Part shown: positions 31,057-40,283 of the stretch, in pieces
How positions within the stretch are numbered: the first letter of the stretch is position 1
How the letters are laid out: each line of letters starts with the position of its first letter
Assembly (NCBI GenBank): GCA_903831255.1
Contig: CAIKWZ010000040.1
Span: 62,001-126,000 of the forward strand
Direction: 5' to 3'
DNA from: an uncultured Alphaproteobacteria bacterium
GTDB taxonomy: Bacteria > Pseudomonadota > Alphaproteobacteria > Caulobacterales > Hyphomonadaceae
DNA: 64,000 nucleotides
Notes under the pieces: generated by a model
The model's input: the letters and a program-made list of their open reading frames with translations, nothing else
Told to the model about the DNA's origin: nothing
Database searches by the model: none
Program-made: the position numbers and the translations under genes

Positions 31057-32364
31057 CTACTCCGCCGCCAGAGAGGCGCCCGGGACGTGCGGGCGACCCG
31101 TGCGGTAGTTGACAATCCGCTCTTCGATTTCGTGGCGGAAATGACGGATCAGACCCTGAACCGGCCATGCCGCCGCATCTCCAAGCGCACAGATCGTGTG
31201 CCCTTCGACCTGGCTCGCCACGTCAAGAAGCATATCAATTTCAGATGTCTCGGATTCACCTCGCGCCATGCGCTCAAGAACCCGCCACATCCAGCCGGTC
31301 CCTTCCCGACAGGGAGTGCACTGGCCGCAGCTCTCATGCTTGTAGAAATAGCCGATGCGGGCGATCGCCTTCACGATGTCCGTCGACTTATCCATGACGA
31401 TCACCGCGGCGGTTCCAAGACCGGATTTGACGTCTCTGAGGGCGTCAAAGTCCATAAGCACCGTGTCGCAGATCTCCTTAGGGATCAGCGGCACCGATGA
31501 GCCGCCAGGGATGATCGCCTTGAGATTGCCCCACCCGCCCACGACGCCGCCGCAATGCTCTTCGATGAGGGTCCGCAGCGGGATCGACATCTCCTCCTCA
31601 ACATTGCACGGCCGCTCGACGTGGCCTGAGATGCAGAAGACCTTCGTGCCGGCGTTGTTGGGTCGGCCGAACCCTGCGAACCAGGAGGCTCCGCGTCGCA
31701 GGATCGTGGGGGCGACGGCGATGGATTCGACATTATTGACGGTTGTCGGGCACCCATAGAGCCCGGCGTTGGCCGGGAACGGGGGCTTGAGGCGGGGCTG
31801 TCCCTTCTTGCCTTCAAGGCTCTCGAGGAGGGCCGTTTCTTCTCCGCAGATATAAGCCCCTGCCCCGTGATGGCAGTAAATGTCAAAATCCCATCCCGAT
31901 CCGCAGGCGTTCTTTCCGACCAGTCCGGCCTCATAGGCCTCGCGGATCGCGGCCTCGAGGGTCTCGCGCTCGTAGATGTACTCTCCACGAAGATAAATGT
32001 AGCAGGCGTGGGCCCGCATCGCGAACGAGGCGATCAGGCAGCCTTCGATGAGAAGGTGCGGATCGTGGCGCATGATGTCCCGGTCCTTGCAGGTGCCAGG
32101 CTCGGATTCGTCCGCGTTGACCACGAGATAGTGCGGACGCGCGCCCACCGTCTTGGGCATGAACGTCCACTTGAGGCCCGTCGGAAATCCTGCGCCCCCG
32201 CGTCCACGCAGGCCGGATGCCTTGATCTGATCGCAGATCCATTCCGGGCCGAACTGCATCAGCTCGCGCGTGGAGTTCCATGCGCCCCGACGGCGCGCCG
32301 CCTCCAGGCGCCAGTCCTCGCGCCCATAAAGGTTGGTGAAGATCCGGTCCTTATCAAGCAACAT
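31057..32364 (-). CDS. nuoF: NADH-quinone oxidoreductase subunit F
   Basis: NADH-oxidising subunit holding FMN and [4Fe-4S] cluster N3. Seen: 435 residues; the FMN/NADH glycine-rich [29 protein letters not shown]; the FMN-site [15 protein letters not shown]; and the cluster ligands [12 protein letters not shown] with a distal Cys in TICALGD. The ribosome site before the ATG is weak. It is separated from nuoE by an 84-bp gap with no further gene. Confidence 0.97.
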   Translation of the reverse strand: MLLDKDRIFTNLYGREDWRLEAARRRGAWNSTRELMQFGPEWICDQIKASGLRGRGGAGFPTGLKWTFMPKTVGARPHYLVVNADESEPGTCKDRDIMRHDPHLLIEGCLIASFAMRAHACYIYLRGEYIYERETLEAAIREAYEAGLVGKNACGSGWDFDIYCHHGAGAYICGEETALLESLEGKKGQPRLKPPFPANAGLYGCPTTVNNVESIAVAPTILRRGASWFAGFGRPNNAGTKVFCISGHVERPCNVEEEMSIPLRTLIEEHCGGVVGGWGNLKAIIPGGSSVPLIPKEICDTVLMDFDALRDVKSGLGTAAVIVMDKSTDIVKAIARIGYFYKHESCGQCTPCREGTGWMWRVLERMARGESETSEIDMLLDVASQVEGHTICALGDAAAWPVQGLIRHFRHEIEERIVNYRTGRPHVPGASLAAE

Positions 32365-32448
32365 TTGACCGTGTCCTGATCGGTGACAGCAGACGGGAGG
32401 AAGCGCTTTGAGTGGTCAAGGCGCATTTCGAAAGGTTATGGGACGAGC

Positions 32449-33126
32449 TCATGCGCCCTTCCCTCCCTCGGATGCAGGCGCGCCGGGGATCGAGCTGAGA
32501 GGGGACGCTCGCGAACCATCATAGAGAGAAGGATCCGTCAGCGATGTCGGCGAACCCTCCGGAGCGCTCGTCTGGCGCTTCACATAGGGGCCCGGGGCGG
32601 GGTTGAGCCCGGCCGCCAGGTCTTCGATGATCTGTTCGAGGGTCTCAACCGAGAGATCCTCGTAATAGTAATCGTTGATCTGCACCATCGGAGCATTCAC
32701 GCAGGCGCCGAGGCACTCGACCTCCACCCACGAGAACGTGCCCCCGCTGGAGGGTTTGCCTTTCGGACCGATCTTGCGCTCGCACACGCTCTTGAGCTTC
32801 TCCGCCCCCCGGAGCATGCACGGCGTGGTTCCGCACACCTGAAGGTGGAACTTTCCAACGGGCTCAAGATTGAACATCGTGTAGAAAGTGGCGACCTCGT
32901 AGACGCGGATGTAGGACATTCCCAGACGATCCGCCACGGCGCGCAGCGCCGGTTCGCTCAGCCAGCCGCCATTTTGCTTCTGTGCGACCCAGAGGGCGGG
33001 TATGACAGCCGACTGCCGGCGTTCGGCGGGATACTTGGTCTCCCACCAGGCAATCTGGCTTTCGGTGTCCGCGGAGAAGGTGAACACCCCTGTCGTATCA
33101 GGATGATGGAAGCGGCGCGCGCTCAA
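32449..33126 (-). CDS. nuoE: NADH-quinone oxidoreductase subunit E
   Basis: Carries the [2Fe-2S] cluster N1a beside NuoF. Seen: 225 residues with a thioredoxin-like fold and ligands in [10 protein letters not shown] and [10 protein letters not shown] (CxxxxC...CxxxC). The frame opens at a TTG (33126) that overlaps the nuoD stop as TTGA; the N-terminus MSARRF resembles other alphaproteobacterial NuoE proteins, and a GGAGA site lies about ten bases upstream. A low-complexity tail of about 50 residues after the fold, rich in Pro, Ser and Gly, is longer than in E. coli. Confidence 0.94.
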   Translation of the reverse strand: MSARRFHHPDTTGVFTFSADTESQIAWWETKYPAERRQSAVIPALWVAQKQNGGWLSEPALRAVADRLGMSYIRVYEVATFYTMFNLEPVGKFHLQVCGTTPCMLRGAEKLKSVCERKIGPKGKPSSGGTFSWVEVECLGACVNAPMVQINDYYYEDLSVETLEQIIEDLAAGLNPAPGPYVKRQTSAPEGSPTSLTDPSLYDGSRASPLSSIPGAPASEGGKGA

Positions 33127-34319
33127 CGGTCAATCTCCCCGAACACGATGTCGAGCGATCCGAGGATCGCGGATACATCCGCCAGCATGTGGCCGCGACA
33201 AAGCGGATCCATCGCCTGGAGATGGGCGTAGCCAGGGGCCTTGATCTTCAGGCGATAGGGTCGGTTCGTCCCGTCGGCCACGAGGTAGACGCCGAACTCT
33301 CCCTTGGGCGCCTCGACGCAGGCGTACACTTCGCCAGCCGGGACATGAAAGCCCTCAGTGTAGAGTTTAAAGTGGTGGATCAGAGCCTCCATCGAGGTCT
33401 TCATCTCCGAGCGCCGCGGAGGCGCGAACTTGGACCGCTCCGGAAGAACGGGGCCGACTGGAAGCTTGTCGATGCACTGCAGGATGATCCGGATGGACTC
33501 CCTCATCTCCTCAATCCGGCACAGGTAGCGATCCCAGCAATCGCCGTTCTTCCCGATCGGAATGCGGAAATCGAGCTCTGAATAGATCTCGTAGGGCTCC
33601 GCCCGTCTCAGATCCCATGCGAGACCCGAGCCCCTGACCATGACGCCGGAAAAGCCCCAAGCGAGGGCGTCGGGCACCGAAACCACGCCGATATCGACAT
33701 TTCTCTGCTTGAAAATGCGGTTCTCTGTAACCAGCGTCTCGATGTCGTCCAGAACCTTGAGGAACGGATCGCAGAACTTGTGAATGTCCTCGATGAGGTC
33801 CGGGGGCAGATCCTGATGCACGCCTCCGGGCCTGAAATAGGCGGCGTGCATCCGCGATCCCGACGCGCGCTCGTAGAAAACCATGAGCTTCTCGCGTTCC
33901 TCAAAGCCCCAGAGAGGGGGCGTGAGGGCGCCGACATCCATCGCCTGCGTCGTCACATTGAGAAGGTGAGACAGGATACGGCCGATTTCCGAAAAGATAA
34001 CGCGAATGAACTGGGCGCGACGCGGAACCTCGATCCCGGCGAGCTTCTCGATCGCGAGACAATAAGCGTGCTCCTGGTTCATTGGAGCGACGTAATCGAG
34101 GCGATCAAAATAAGGCAGAGCCTGAAGGAATGTCTTGTATTCAATCAGTTTCTCGGTCCCGCGATGCAGCAGGCCGATATGCGGATCCACTCGGTCGACG
34201 ATCTCGCCGTCAAGGTCGAGCACCAGTCTGAGCACGCCGTGCGCGGCAGGGTGCTGCGGGCCGAAATTGATCGTGAACTTGCGATCCCCTTCGACGATCG
34301 GAGCTGAATCATCCGCCAT
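33123..34319 (-). CDS. nuoD: NADH-quinone oxidoreductase subunit D
   Basis: 49-kDa subunit that lines the quinone-binding pocket with NuoB. It is related to the large subunit of NiFe hydrogenases but lacks the metal ligands. Seen: about 398 residues; [14 protein letters not shown] near the N-terminus (quinone-site His/Tyr region); [14 protein letters not shown]; and [11 protein letters not shown] take the ATG at 34319; a GTG directly before it at 34322 is also possible. It is fused neither to nuoC nor to other subunits. Confidence 0.96.
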   Translation of the reverse strand: MADDSAPIVEGDRKFTINFGPQHPAAHGVLRLVLDLDGEIVDRVDPHIGLLHRGTEKLIEYKTFLQALPYFDRLDYVAPMNQEHAYCLAIEKLAGIEVPRRAQFIRVIFSEIGRILSHLLNVTTQAMDVGALTPPLWGFEEREKLMVFYERASGSRMHAAYFRPGGVHQDLPPDLIEDIHKFCDPFLKVLDDIETLVTENRIFKQRNVDIGVVSVPDALAWGFSGVMVRGSGLAWDLRRAEPYEIYSELDFRIPIGKNGDCWDRYLCRIEEMRESIRIILQCIDKLPVGPVLPERSKFAPPRRSEMKTSMEALIHHFKLYTEGFHVPAGEVYACVEAPKGEFGVYLVADGTNRPYRLKIKAPGYAHLQAMDPLCRGHMLADVSAILGSLDIVFGEIDR

Positions 34320-34954
34320 CACTTGACCCCTGACCCGCCGCCAGCTTTTTCATCGCCTGGAATAACCGACTGCATGCCTTCCCAGGGACTGAGGAAATCG
34401 AAATTCCGATACTCCTGAACCAGTTTTACCGGCTCGTAGACCACCCTCTTCTGCGTGTCGTCGTAGCGGACCTCAACCCGACCTGAGAGTGGGAAGTCCT
34501 TGCGCAGGGGGTAGCCTTCAAATCCGTAATCGGTGAGGATCCTCCTGAGGTCCGGGTGACCGGAGAAGAGCACCCCGTACATGTCGAACGCCTCGCGTTC
34601 ATACCAGTTCGCGGCCGGAAAGACGTCGATGGCGCTGGGAACAGGCGTCGATTCATCTGTCCGGACTTTCACACGCAGCCGCTGATTCAGGCGCATCGAC
34701 AGAAAATGGTAGACAACTTCGAAGCGCTCGGCCTCGCCCGGTCGGTCGACCGCGCAGATATCCACCAGCGTCTCGAAACGGCAAAGGCTGTCTTCCTTGA
34801 GGAAGGCCATCAGAGATGGGACGCAAGCGCGCCTGGCTGTCACGGTGAGCTCGCCATGGGCGATGGCCGCATCCAGAACCGCATCCTTCTGGACGTTCAG
34901 AATATGCGCTTTCAGCTCCGTTGACATCTGGGCGCGCTCTGAGGCGGTGGTCAT
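34319..34954 (-). CDS. nuoC: NADH-quinone oxidoreductase subunit C
   Basis: 30-kDa subunit of the peripheral arm. Seen: the signature [22 protein letters not shown] (quoted to illustrate in part: EREAFDMYG and [16 protein letters not shown]) followed by [12 protein letters not shown]. The open frame runs to 35125, but that upstream part lies inside nuoB in another frame; the ATG at 34954 overlaps the nuoB stop by four bases and gives 211 residues, the usual size. It is a separate gene, not a NuoCD fusion. Confidence 0.94.
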   Translation of the reverse strand: MTTASERAQMSTELKAHILNVQKDAVLDAAIAHGELTVTARRACVPSLMAFLKEDSLCRFETLVDICAVDRPGEAERFEVVYHFLSMRLNQRLRVKVRTDESTPVPSAIDVFPAANWYEREAFDMYGVLFSGHPDLRRILTDYGFEGYPLRKDFPLSGRVEVRYDDTQKRVVYEPVKLVQEYRNFDFLSPWEGMQSVIPGDEKAGGGSGVK

Positions 34955-35517
34955 CGCTCGATGCTCCCCTCGCGACGGATCTTCTTCTGTAGCTGAAGGA
35001 TGCCGTAAACCAGCGCCTCTGCGGTGGGCGGGCAGCCGGGGATGTAGATATCCACCGGAACGATGCGGTCGCAGCCGCGAACCACGGCGTAGGAGTAGTG
35101 ATAATACCCCCCTCCATTGGCGCACGAGCCCATGGAAATCACGTATCTTGGCTCCGGCATCTGGTCGTAAACCTTACGCAAGGCGGGAGCCATCTTGTTC
35201 GTGAGCGTGCCCGCAACGATCATCACGTCGGACTGACGCGGACTGGCGCGCGGGGCAAAGCCGAAACGCTCGAGATCATATCTCGGCATGGACGCCTGCA
35301 TCATCTCGACAGCGCAGCAGGCCAGACCGAACGTCATCCACATCAGGGATCCTGTGCGGGCCCATGTGATGAGATCGTCCGCGCGAGCGATAAGGAAACC
35401 CTTGTCCGCGAGCTCGTCGGACAGGCCGGTAAAGAACGGATCATCAGGGCGAATAAGTCCTGCGCCCTCAACCCGGGCTCTGGATCCGGACAAGGCGGGA
35501 GGTGTCGAAGACGTCAT
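34951..35517 (-). CDS. nuoB: NADH-quinone oxidoreductase subunit B
   Basis: Holds [4Fe-4S] cluster N2, the last electron carrier before quinone. Seen: 188 residues; the tandem cysteines in [11 protein letters not shown]; then [11 protein letters not shown] and [15 protein letters not shown] supplying the other two ligands. The start ATG follows the nuoA stop with no spacing. Length is slightly more than E. coli because of an N-terminal extension of about 30 residues. Confidence 0.97.
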   Translation of the reverse strand: MTSSTPPALSGSRARVEGAGLIRPDDPFFTGLSDELADKGFLIARADDLITWARTGSLMWMTFGLACCAVEMMQASMPRYDLERFGFAPRASPRQSDVMIVAGTLTNKMAPALRKVYDQMPEPRYVISMGSCANGGGYYHYSYAVVRGCDRIVPVDIYIPGCPPTAEALVYGILQLQKKIRREGSIER

Positions 35518-35892
35518 CTATTCCCACTCCAGCGCGCCGCGGCGCCACTCATAGACGAACCCGATCGTCAGAACGCCGAGGAAAGCCATCATCGACCAGA
35601 AGGCGGGGATATTGCCCTCCGCCACCGTGAAGATCCACGGGAACAGGAACGCGACCTCAAGATCGAAGATGATGAACAGAATCGAAACCAGGTAGAAGCG
35701 GACATCGAACTTCATTCGGGCGTCATCGAAAGCGTTGAACCCGCACTCATAAGCCGACAGTTTCTCTGTGTCGGGCTTGCTGGGCGCGATCAGGGTCGAG
35801 GCGAGAATGAAACCGACGCTGAGCGCCGCTGCGATGGCGAGAAAAATGGCCACCGGCAGATAGTTCACGACCAGCGTCGAAACGTCGTCCAT
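35518..35892 (-). CDS. nuoA: NADH-quinone oxidoreductase subunit A
   Basis: Small three-helix membrane subunit and first gene of the nuo operon. Seen: 124 residues; [25 protein letters not shown] (the diagnostic ECGF and FDVRFYL parts) and the following [16 protein letters not shown]. Transcription of the whole nuoA-nuoN series probably starts in the gap upstream. Gene order A-B-C-D-E-F-G-H-I-J-K-L-M-N is complete. Confidence 0.97.
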   Translation of the reverse strand: MDDVSTLVVNYLPVAIFLAIAAALSVGFILASTLIAPSKPDTEKLSAYECGFNAFDDARMKFDVRFYLVSILFIIFDLEVAFLFPWIFTVAEGNIPAFWSMMAFLGVLTIGFVYEWRRGALEWE

Positions 35893-36382
35893 GGGTTACC
35901 CCGCTTTCCGTTCGGGAGACGGCCTAAGCCGGTTTGTTACGTCAAGCAAGAGACCCCGCCTCGCCTCGGGACGATCCGGGCCCTGCAAAGCCTCCCTGCC
36001 TTCCGCTAAGGTTTGTTTTTAAGCGCCTGTGCAGCGTTTGACGGGTCTGGGCCCGAATCCCAGCGACGCATTGCCGCGCATAGGACGAGCGGCTCCGGCG
36101 CCTGCGATTTGCTTCGTTGGCTGGAGCCGCTGCTCCGCCGCCGCGCCACGGGGCAGACGCCGCCGGCCTGGTCCGATTTCTTACGGGAGAGATAAAGCGG
36201 GCATGCCCCGCACCACGGAACGGGCGTCCTGAAGGCTGTCAGTGTCAGGCAGGAGCAATCGCCACGAGACCCGCAGTGTTGCCAAACAGCCACAGTGTGC
36301 TGGTCGAGGCAAACGGACACAGCGGGTGTTCCGGCGCTGCTCCGCCCTGCGGGTCCGATTCCCCACGTCCACCGGTGCGGTC
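35893..36382. other. 490-bp stretch without a recognised gene between nuoA and the saccharopine dehydrogenase gene
   Basis: Both flanking genes are on the minus strand. The part next to nuoA should hold the nuo promoter: a CTTGACG-like -35 element reads on the minus strand at 35940-35946, but I see no convincing -10 box beside it. The rest contains several overlapping frames of about 60-150 codons on both strands, none with recognisable motifs; a 104-codon minus-strand frame (36006-36320) is Cys-rich but looks random. No tRNA, SRP RNA, tmRNA or RNase P motif was found by eye. Confidence 0.6.
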
Positions 36383-37450
36383 TCAGGACGACAGGAAGAG
36401 AGACCCGGTACGTGTCTGTGAGAAGGTGTCGAACGGTATGTCTTCCTGTTTGAGGAAGCCGCCTGAACCAAGGCGCCCCGCGGCGGTCAGCTCGATGACA
36501 GCCGCCGCCGCGGCGGAGGTTGTCCAGGCGATGGCGGTGCGCATTCGTCCGGCCAGATGACGTGGACGATAGGCTCGGACGAATTCCCGGCGGGAAAGGC
36601 GCCCCTCCGCTTGTCCTTCGGCCGCCGCATGAACGTATACGACGTCATCCTCCACCGGCGGTTTGGCGTTGGCCAGGATCTCTCCGGCGAGGTCGCGTCT
36701 CTCGCGCATCAGAAGCTCATGAAAGAAAAAGTTCATGAGCTGAACATGACCCGGATATCGCATCGTCTTGTAGTCGAGATTATCCACGCGGCCGAGGAAG
36801 GTTTCGCACATGGTTCCAAGGCCGCCTGATGTGGTGAAAGCCTCGAGCTTGACCCCGTCGATGTAAACCGTTTCCAGCCACTCCATGGCGGAGACCGACT
36901 TGAGGATCCCCTCCTCTATGACCTCGCAGTCATTGAGATACTCGTTGACCACGCCTTCCGGCGACCAGTTGAATGCATAGCCAAGAAGTCCCGTCGGGTT
37001 CTGCGGCAGCGCTCCGACGCGAAGTCTTACGGAACGAATCGTCTCGAATCCGCTCGCCAGGTGTGCGCCGACGATTCCGATGAAGCCGGGGGCGAGACCG
37101 CACTGCGGCGCCATCACCCGATCATGGCCGTCCGCAAGACGACGGATATAGGTCGTTGTCGGAACATCCTCTGTCAGATCGAAATAGTGCAGACCCTTTT
37201 CATGAGCGAGACGAGCGACCGACATGTTCAGAAAGTAGGGCAGACAGGACAGAACCGCGTCAAACCCCTCCATGAGGTCGCCGAGAGCGGAAGCGTCGGC
37301 AACCTCGACGCAGACCCGCCTCACCCCGTTTAGCGACGGGCCCGGTCGGACGTCGGCCCCCGTCACCTGGAAGCCCCCTTCTGCGAGGAGCTCCGCCGCC
37401 AGCGCGCCGACCCTTCCAAGGCCGAGGACAAGAACAGACTGGAGCCTCAT
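36383..37450 (-). CDS. Saccharopine dehydrogenase family protein (LYS9-like)
   Basis: Seen: 355 residues with an N-terminal Rossmann motif VLVLGLGRVGALAAELL and the family's FDLTEDVPTTTYI and MAPQCGLAPGFIGIVGAHL, where the saccharopine reductase fold positions substrate; later LGTMCETFLG and MRYPGHVQLM are also typical. The family includes glutamate-forming saccharopine dehydrogenase (saccharopine to aminoadipate semialdehyde plus glutamate). It overlaps by four bases an aldehyde dehydrogenase that would oxidise that semialdehyde, so a role in lysine breakdown is the best reading (inference). Carboxynorspermidine-type reductases are an alternative. Confidence 0.8.
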   Translation of the reverse strand: MRLQSVLVLGLGRVGALAAELLAEGGFQVTGADVRPGPSLNGVRRVCVEVADASALGDLMEGFDAVLSCLPYFLNMSVARLAHEKGLHYFDLTEDVPTTTYIRRLADGHDRVMAPQCGLAPGFIGIVGAHLASGFETIRSVRLRVGALPQNPTGLLGYAFNWSPEGVVNEYLNDCEVIEEGILKSVSAMEWLETVYIDGVKLEAFTTSGGLGTMCETFLGRVDNLDYKTMRYPGHVQLMNFFFHELLMRERRDLAGEILANAKPPVEDDVVYVHAAAEGQAEGRLSRREFVRAYRPRHLAGRMRTAIAWTTSAAAAAVIELTAAGRLGSGGFLKQEDIPFDTFSQTRTGSLFLSS

Positions 37451-38910
37451 GAAGATGCCTCCTCAGCGTCGAAGCGCACACCCTGAGCCAGAGGCAGCGC
37501 TGTGGAGTAATTCACCGTGCTCGTCTGACGGCGCATATACCCTTTCCAGGCGTCGGATCCGCTTTCACGCCCGCCTCCGGTCGCTTTCTCGCCTCCGAAT
37601 GCGCCGCCGATCTCTGCTCCGGAAGGGCCGATATTGACATTGGCGATCCCGCAATCCGACCCCGAGGCCGACAGAAAACGCTCGGCCTCAAGAAGGTCAC
37701 GGGTGAAGATTGAGGACGACAGTCCCTGCGCCGTGTCGTTCTGAAGGAAGATCGCCTCCTCGATACGGTCATACTCGATCACGTAGAGGATGGGCGCGAA
37801 CGTCTCCTGACGAACAATCATGGTCTGCTCAGGCATGCTGACAATGGAAGGACGAACATAAGCTCCGCCCTCCGGAACGTTGGAGGACACCCGGCCTCCG
37901 CAATGAATGAGCCCTCCATCGGAAGCGGCGATCCGAAGAGCCTCGTCCATTTTCTCGGCCGCCGCCTCATCGATGAGCGGTCCGACGAGCGTCTCACTTC
38001 GTCTTGGATCTCCTACCCTCACCGACTGAAAAAGCCCCGCAAGACGCGCCGTGAGGGACCGGGCAATCGAGCGATGAACGATCAGACGCCGAAGGCTGGT
38101 GCATCGCTGTCCGGCCGTGCCCGCGGCGGAGAAGAGAATGGCGCGCACCGCCATATCAAGATCTGCGGACGGAGCGACGATCATCGCGTTATTGCCGCCA
38201 AGTTCCAGGATGCTGCGTCCGAAGCGGCGCGCGACGACAGGCCCGAGCTCCTCGCCCATGCGGGTTGATCCTGTCGCCGAAACCAGTGGAACCTGTCGTG
38301 ACGACGCGAGCATCTCTCCAGCTCCTCGTCCCCCCTGAACGAGGCTTATCAGACCCTCGGGCGCGTCCGCTCCGAACCTTTCAAGAGCGCGATGGACTGA
38401 GCGCATGACGACCTCGGCGCAAAGCGGCGTCTTGTCCGAGGGCTTCCAGAGGACGGGATTGCCGCAAACGAGGGCGATTGCTGCGTTCCACGCCCAGACA
38501 GCCATTGGAAAGTTGAACGCCGTGATCACTGCGCAGGGACCCATGGGGTGCCATGTCTCCGCCATGCGGTGTCCTGGTCTTTCCGAAGCAATCGTCAGGC
38601 CGTGGAGCTGTCTGGAGAGGCCGACGGCGAAATCGCAGATATCGATCATCTCCTGAACTTCGCCGATCGCCTCGGAAACAATCTTTCCTGCCTCGAGCGT
38701 TATCCAGGATGCGAGTTGCTCCTTTTCCTGTCTCAGCTGCTCGCCCAGAAGTCGAACGAGCTCTCCCCTGCGCGGCCCCGGAACCGTTCGCCAGGTCTCG
38801 AAGGCCTGTCCCGCAGACAGGATCAGGCCCTCAATCTCGTGACCTGACGCGTGGCGAACCTGCCCGATCACCCTGCCGTCGATGGGCGATTTCACATTTT
38901 CAGCCGTCAT
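37447..38910 (-). CDS. Aldehyde dehydrogenase, probable L-aminoadipate-semialdehyde dehydrogenase (ALDH7-like)
   Basis: NAD(P)-dependent oxidation of aminoadipate semialdehyde/piperideine-6-carboxylate to aminoadipate is the likely reaction. Seen: 487 residues; ITAFNFPMAVWAWNAAIAL and LWKPSDKTPL (cofactor site); SATGSTRMGEEL; catalytic Glu in LELGGNNAMIV; catalytic Cys in AGQRCTSLRR. The overall pattern (NFPMAVWAWN, RCTSLRRLIVH) is that of the antiquitin/AmaB branch. A strong GGAGGTGCGTT site precedes the ATG. It is the first gene of a two-gene unit with the saccharopine dehydrogenase homologue, and no lysine-ketoglutarate reductase is in view. Confidence 0.85.
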   Translation of the reverse strand: MTAENVKSPIDGRVIGQVRHASGHEIEGLILSAGQAFETWRTVPGPRRGELVRLLGEQLRQEKEQLASWITLEAGKIVSEAIGEVQEMIDICDFAVGLSRQLHGLTIASERPGHRMAETWHPMGPCAVITAFNFPMAVWAWNAAIALVCGNPVLWKPSDKTPLCAEVVMRSVHRALERFGADAPEGLISLVQGGRGAGEMLASSRQVPLVSATGSTRMGEELGPVVARRFGRSILELGGNNAMIVAPSADLDMAVRAILFSAAGTAGQRCTSLRRLIVHRSIARSLTARLAGLFQSVRVGDPRRSETLVGPLIDEAAAEKMDEALRIAASDGGLIHCGGRVSSNVPEGGAYVRPSIVSMPEQTMIVRQETFAPILYVIEYDRIEEAIFLQNDTAQGLSSSIFTRDLLEAERFLSASGSDCGIANVNIGPSGAEIGGAFGGEKATGGGRESGSDAWKGYMRRQTSTVNYSTALPLAQGVRFDAEEASS

Positions 38911-39045
38911 AACGCACCTCCGGAACGCATCCGTGCGAGTTAAGGCGCAGGCGACCTTTTCGGCCTTCGCCGGCGATGGAGGCTATCCCCAATTCAGTCG
39001 GACAGCCAGCGGCCGAGGGAATGAGCCGCGACCGATAGCGTCCAT

Positions 39046-39579
39046 TCAGGGGGCGGACAGCATCCGGCATTCATCAAGGTCTGATATCTCCTCGACAGCG
39101 CTCCTTGTCATGTCGTCGGGCGCCAGTCTCCGGATCAGAACAAGACCTTTGGGAGAGGAGAGTTTGATGAACCGCACGTCTTCGGAGTTTGACAAGGACG
39201 AACCCGAAAGCGCCAGTTCGACAGCTCTCGGGCCGTCATCCGAGGACATCAGCGACAGAGTGACGACATTGTTTGTGTTTCCGTCGAACACGGAAAGTGA
39301 GCCATAACCGTCGCTGACGGCGCCTCGCGCGAGAACATGCCCCTTGGACAGGTCGAACCGGCAGACTGAATAAGCCAGATCGGGTGCAGGCCGCACCACC
39401 GACTGGGACTGAGGCGTCACCTTAGGGGCGAGGACGAAGGCGTGCAGCCCCACACCCTGCTCGGCAATCCTCTCCATAGCCAAAGTCATGAAGACGGCCG
39501 GGGCCCTCCACAGCACCAGCCCGTGACCAATGCCGAGGCTCAGGACAAACAGACCGATGAATATCGCAGCGCGGATCAC
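39046..39579 (-). CDS. DUF1254-domain-like membrane-anchored protein
   Basis: Seen: 177 residues; one N-terminal membrane segment (IRAAIFIGLFVLSLGIGHGL), then an exported domain with PDLAYSVCRFDLSKG and DGYGSLSVFDGNTNN. The layout matches small alphaproteobacterial DUF1254 proteins, which usually sit beside a DUF1214 protein, as here. The start is a GTG overlapping the upstream stop by four bases (GTGA). DUF1254 and DUF1214 occur as two domains of single larger proteins elsewhere. Function is not known; substrate-binding or carbohydrate-like beta folds have been suggested for the family, but nothing here decides it. Confidence 0.65.
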   Translation of the reverse strand: MIRAAIFIGLFVLSLGIGHGLVLWRAPAVFMTLAMERIAEQGVGLHAFVLAPKVTPQSQSVVRPAPDLAYSVCRFDLSKGHVLARGAVSDGYGSLSVFDGNTNNVVTLSLMSSDDGPRAVELALSGSSLSNSEDVRFIKLSSPKGLVLIRRLAPDDMTRSAVEEISDLDECRMLSAP

Positions 39580-40178
39580 GGTACGTCCCCCTGGCAGTCG
39601 AGGCGTTCGATCTCTGGCGGACGAACAAATGCAGCAGGACGAGCTAATAGCGCCTCGGATGGACGATAAAGCCGAAGGGTCAGATCAAACGCGCCCGCTG
39701 ACCGGCTTGATATCCACGGACCTTCTTCCGGCGCCGCTCCCTGAATGAGGAACGCCCAGCGCGATCCCGCTCCGGCGCGCGTGCGGTCAAATGACAGCGC
39801 CTCGTCGGAGTTCATCGGAAGACGGCTTTGGCCATCATAAAGCGTCACCGACCACCAGAGAGCGTCCTGATCCTCTCCGCTCAAACGATATCGGCAGGCA
39901 TCCGTCAGTCGCGCGCCCGTATTGTCGGTGGTCCGGGTGAAATAAACCGCTTCGCTCTGAGACAGGGCCAGGAGACCATGTCGGGCCACACGTGTACGGG
40001 TCCACGGATCGGTCTGAACCGTGCCGATCGCAAAGTCCGCCACCCATCCGTCAACATCAATCTGGCTCCGGCTGGACGTCTGAGCGCCTGGCAACAGTCC
40101 GGACATGTAAAGCGCCGAGCCTCCGCCGACCGCAAGGCCCGCGAGCGAAAGGAGAAGCAACAGTATGAACGACTTCAT
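39576..40178 (-). CDS. DUF1214-domain membrane-anchored protein
   Basis: Seen: 200 residues; an N-terminal membrane anchor or signal (KSFILLLLLSLAGLAVGGGSA); then DGWVADFAIGTVQTDPWTR; a Tyr-rich EAVYFTRTTDNTGARL; WWSVTLYDGQSRLPMN; and RWAFLIQGAAPEEG. The WWSVTLYD and EAxYF motifs are typical of DUF1214. It is the promoter-proximal gene of a pair with the DUF1254-like protein. The gene starts at an ATG with GAGG upstream and diverges from a small lipoprotein gene across a 105-bp gap. Confidence 0.75.
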   Translation of the reverse strand: MKSFILLLLLSLAGLAVGGGSALYMSGLLPGAQTSSRSQIDVDGWVADFAIGTVQTDPWTRTRVARHGLLALSQSEAVYFTRTTDNTGARLTDACRYRLSGEDQDALWWSVTLYDGQSRLPMNSDEALSFDRTRAGAGSRWAFLIQGAAPEEGPWISSRSAGAFDLTLRLYRPSEALLARPAAFVRPPEIERLDCQGDVP

Positions 40179-40202
40179 CTGGACCTCCGCGTGGGAAAGT
40201 GT

Positions 40203-40263
40203 GCAACACTCAGAGCTGTCAGGCTACAGCCTTTCAGTCCGGGCGCTGGTCCCGCAGTGTTGC
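40203..40263. promoter_or_regulatory. 8-bp inverted repeat in a divergent intergenic region (possible operator pair)
   Basis: Seen: GCAACACT at 40203-40210 and AGTGTTGC at 40256-40263, a perfect inverted pair separated by 45 bases, between the divergent DUF1214 gene (start 40178, minus) and the lipoprotein gene (start 40284, plus). The spacing is near five helical turns. Could be an operator; could be chance in a 105-bp gap. Confidence 0.3.
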
Positions 40264-40283
40264 GATCCTGACCGGGGGTATAC

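Noticed and set aside
36006-36320. 104-codon Cys-rich minus-strand frame in the gap next to nuoA
   Set aside because: No ribosome site, no conserved motif, and overlapping frames of similar length in other phases. I leave the region as unexplained instead of calling a gene.
36340-36375. GGGTCCGATTCCC, resembling a tRNA T-arm
   Set aside because: The flanking bases do not pair as a T-stem, and no acceptor, D or anticodon arm is found around it.
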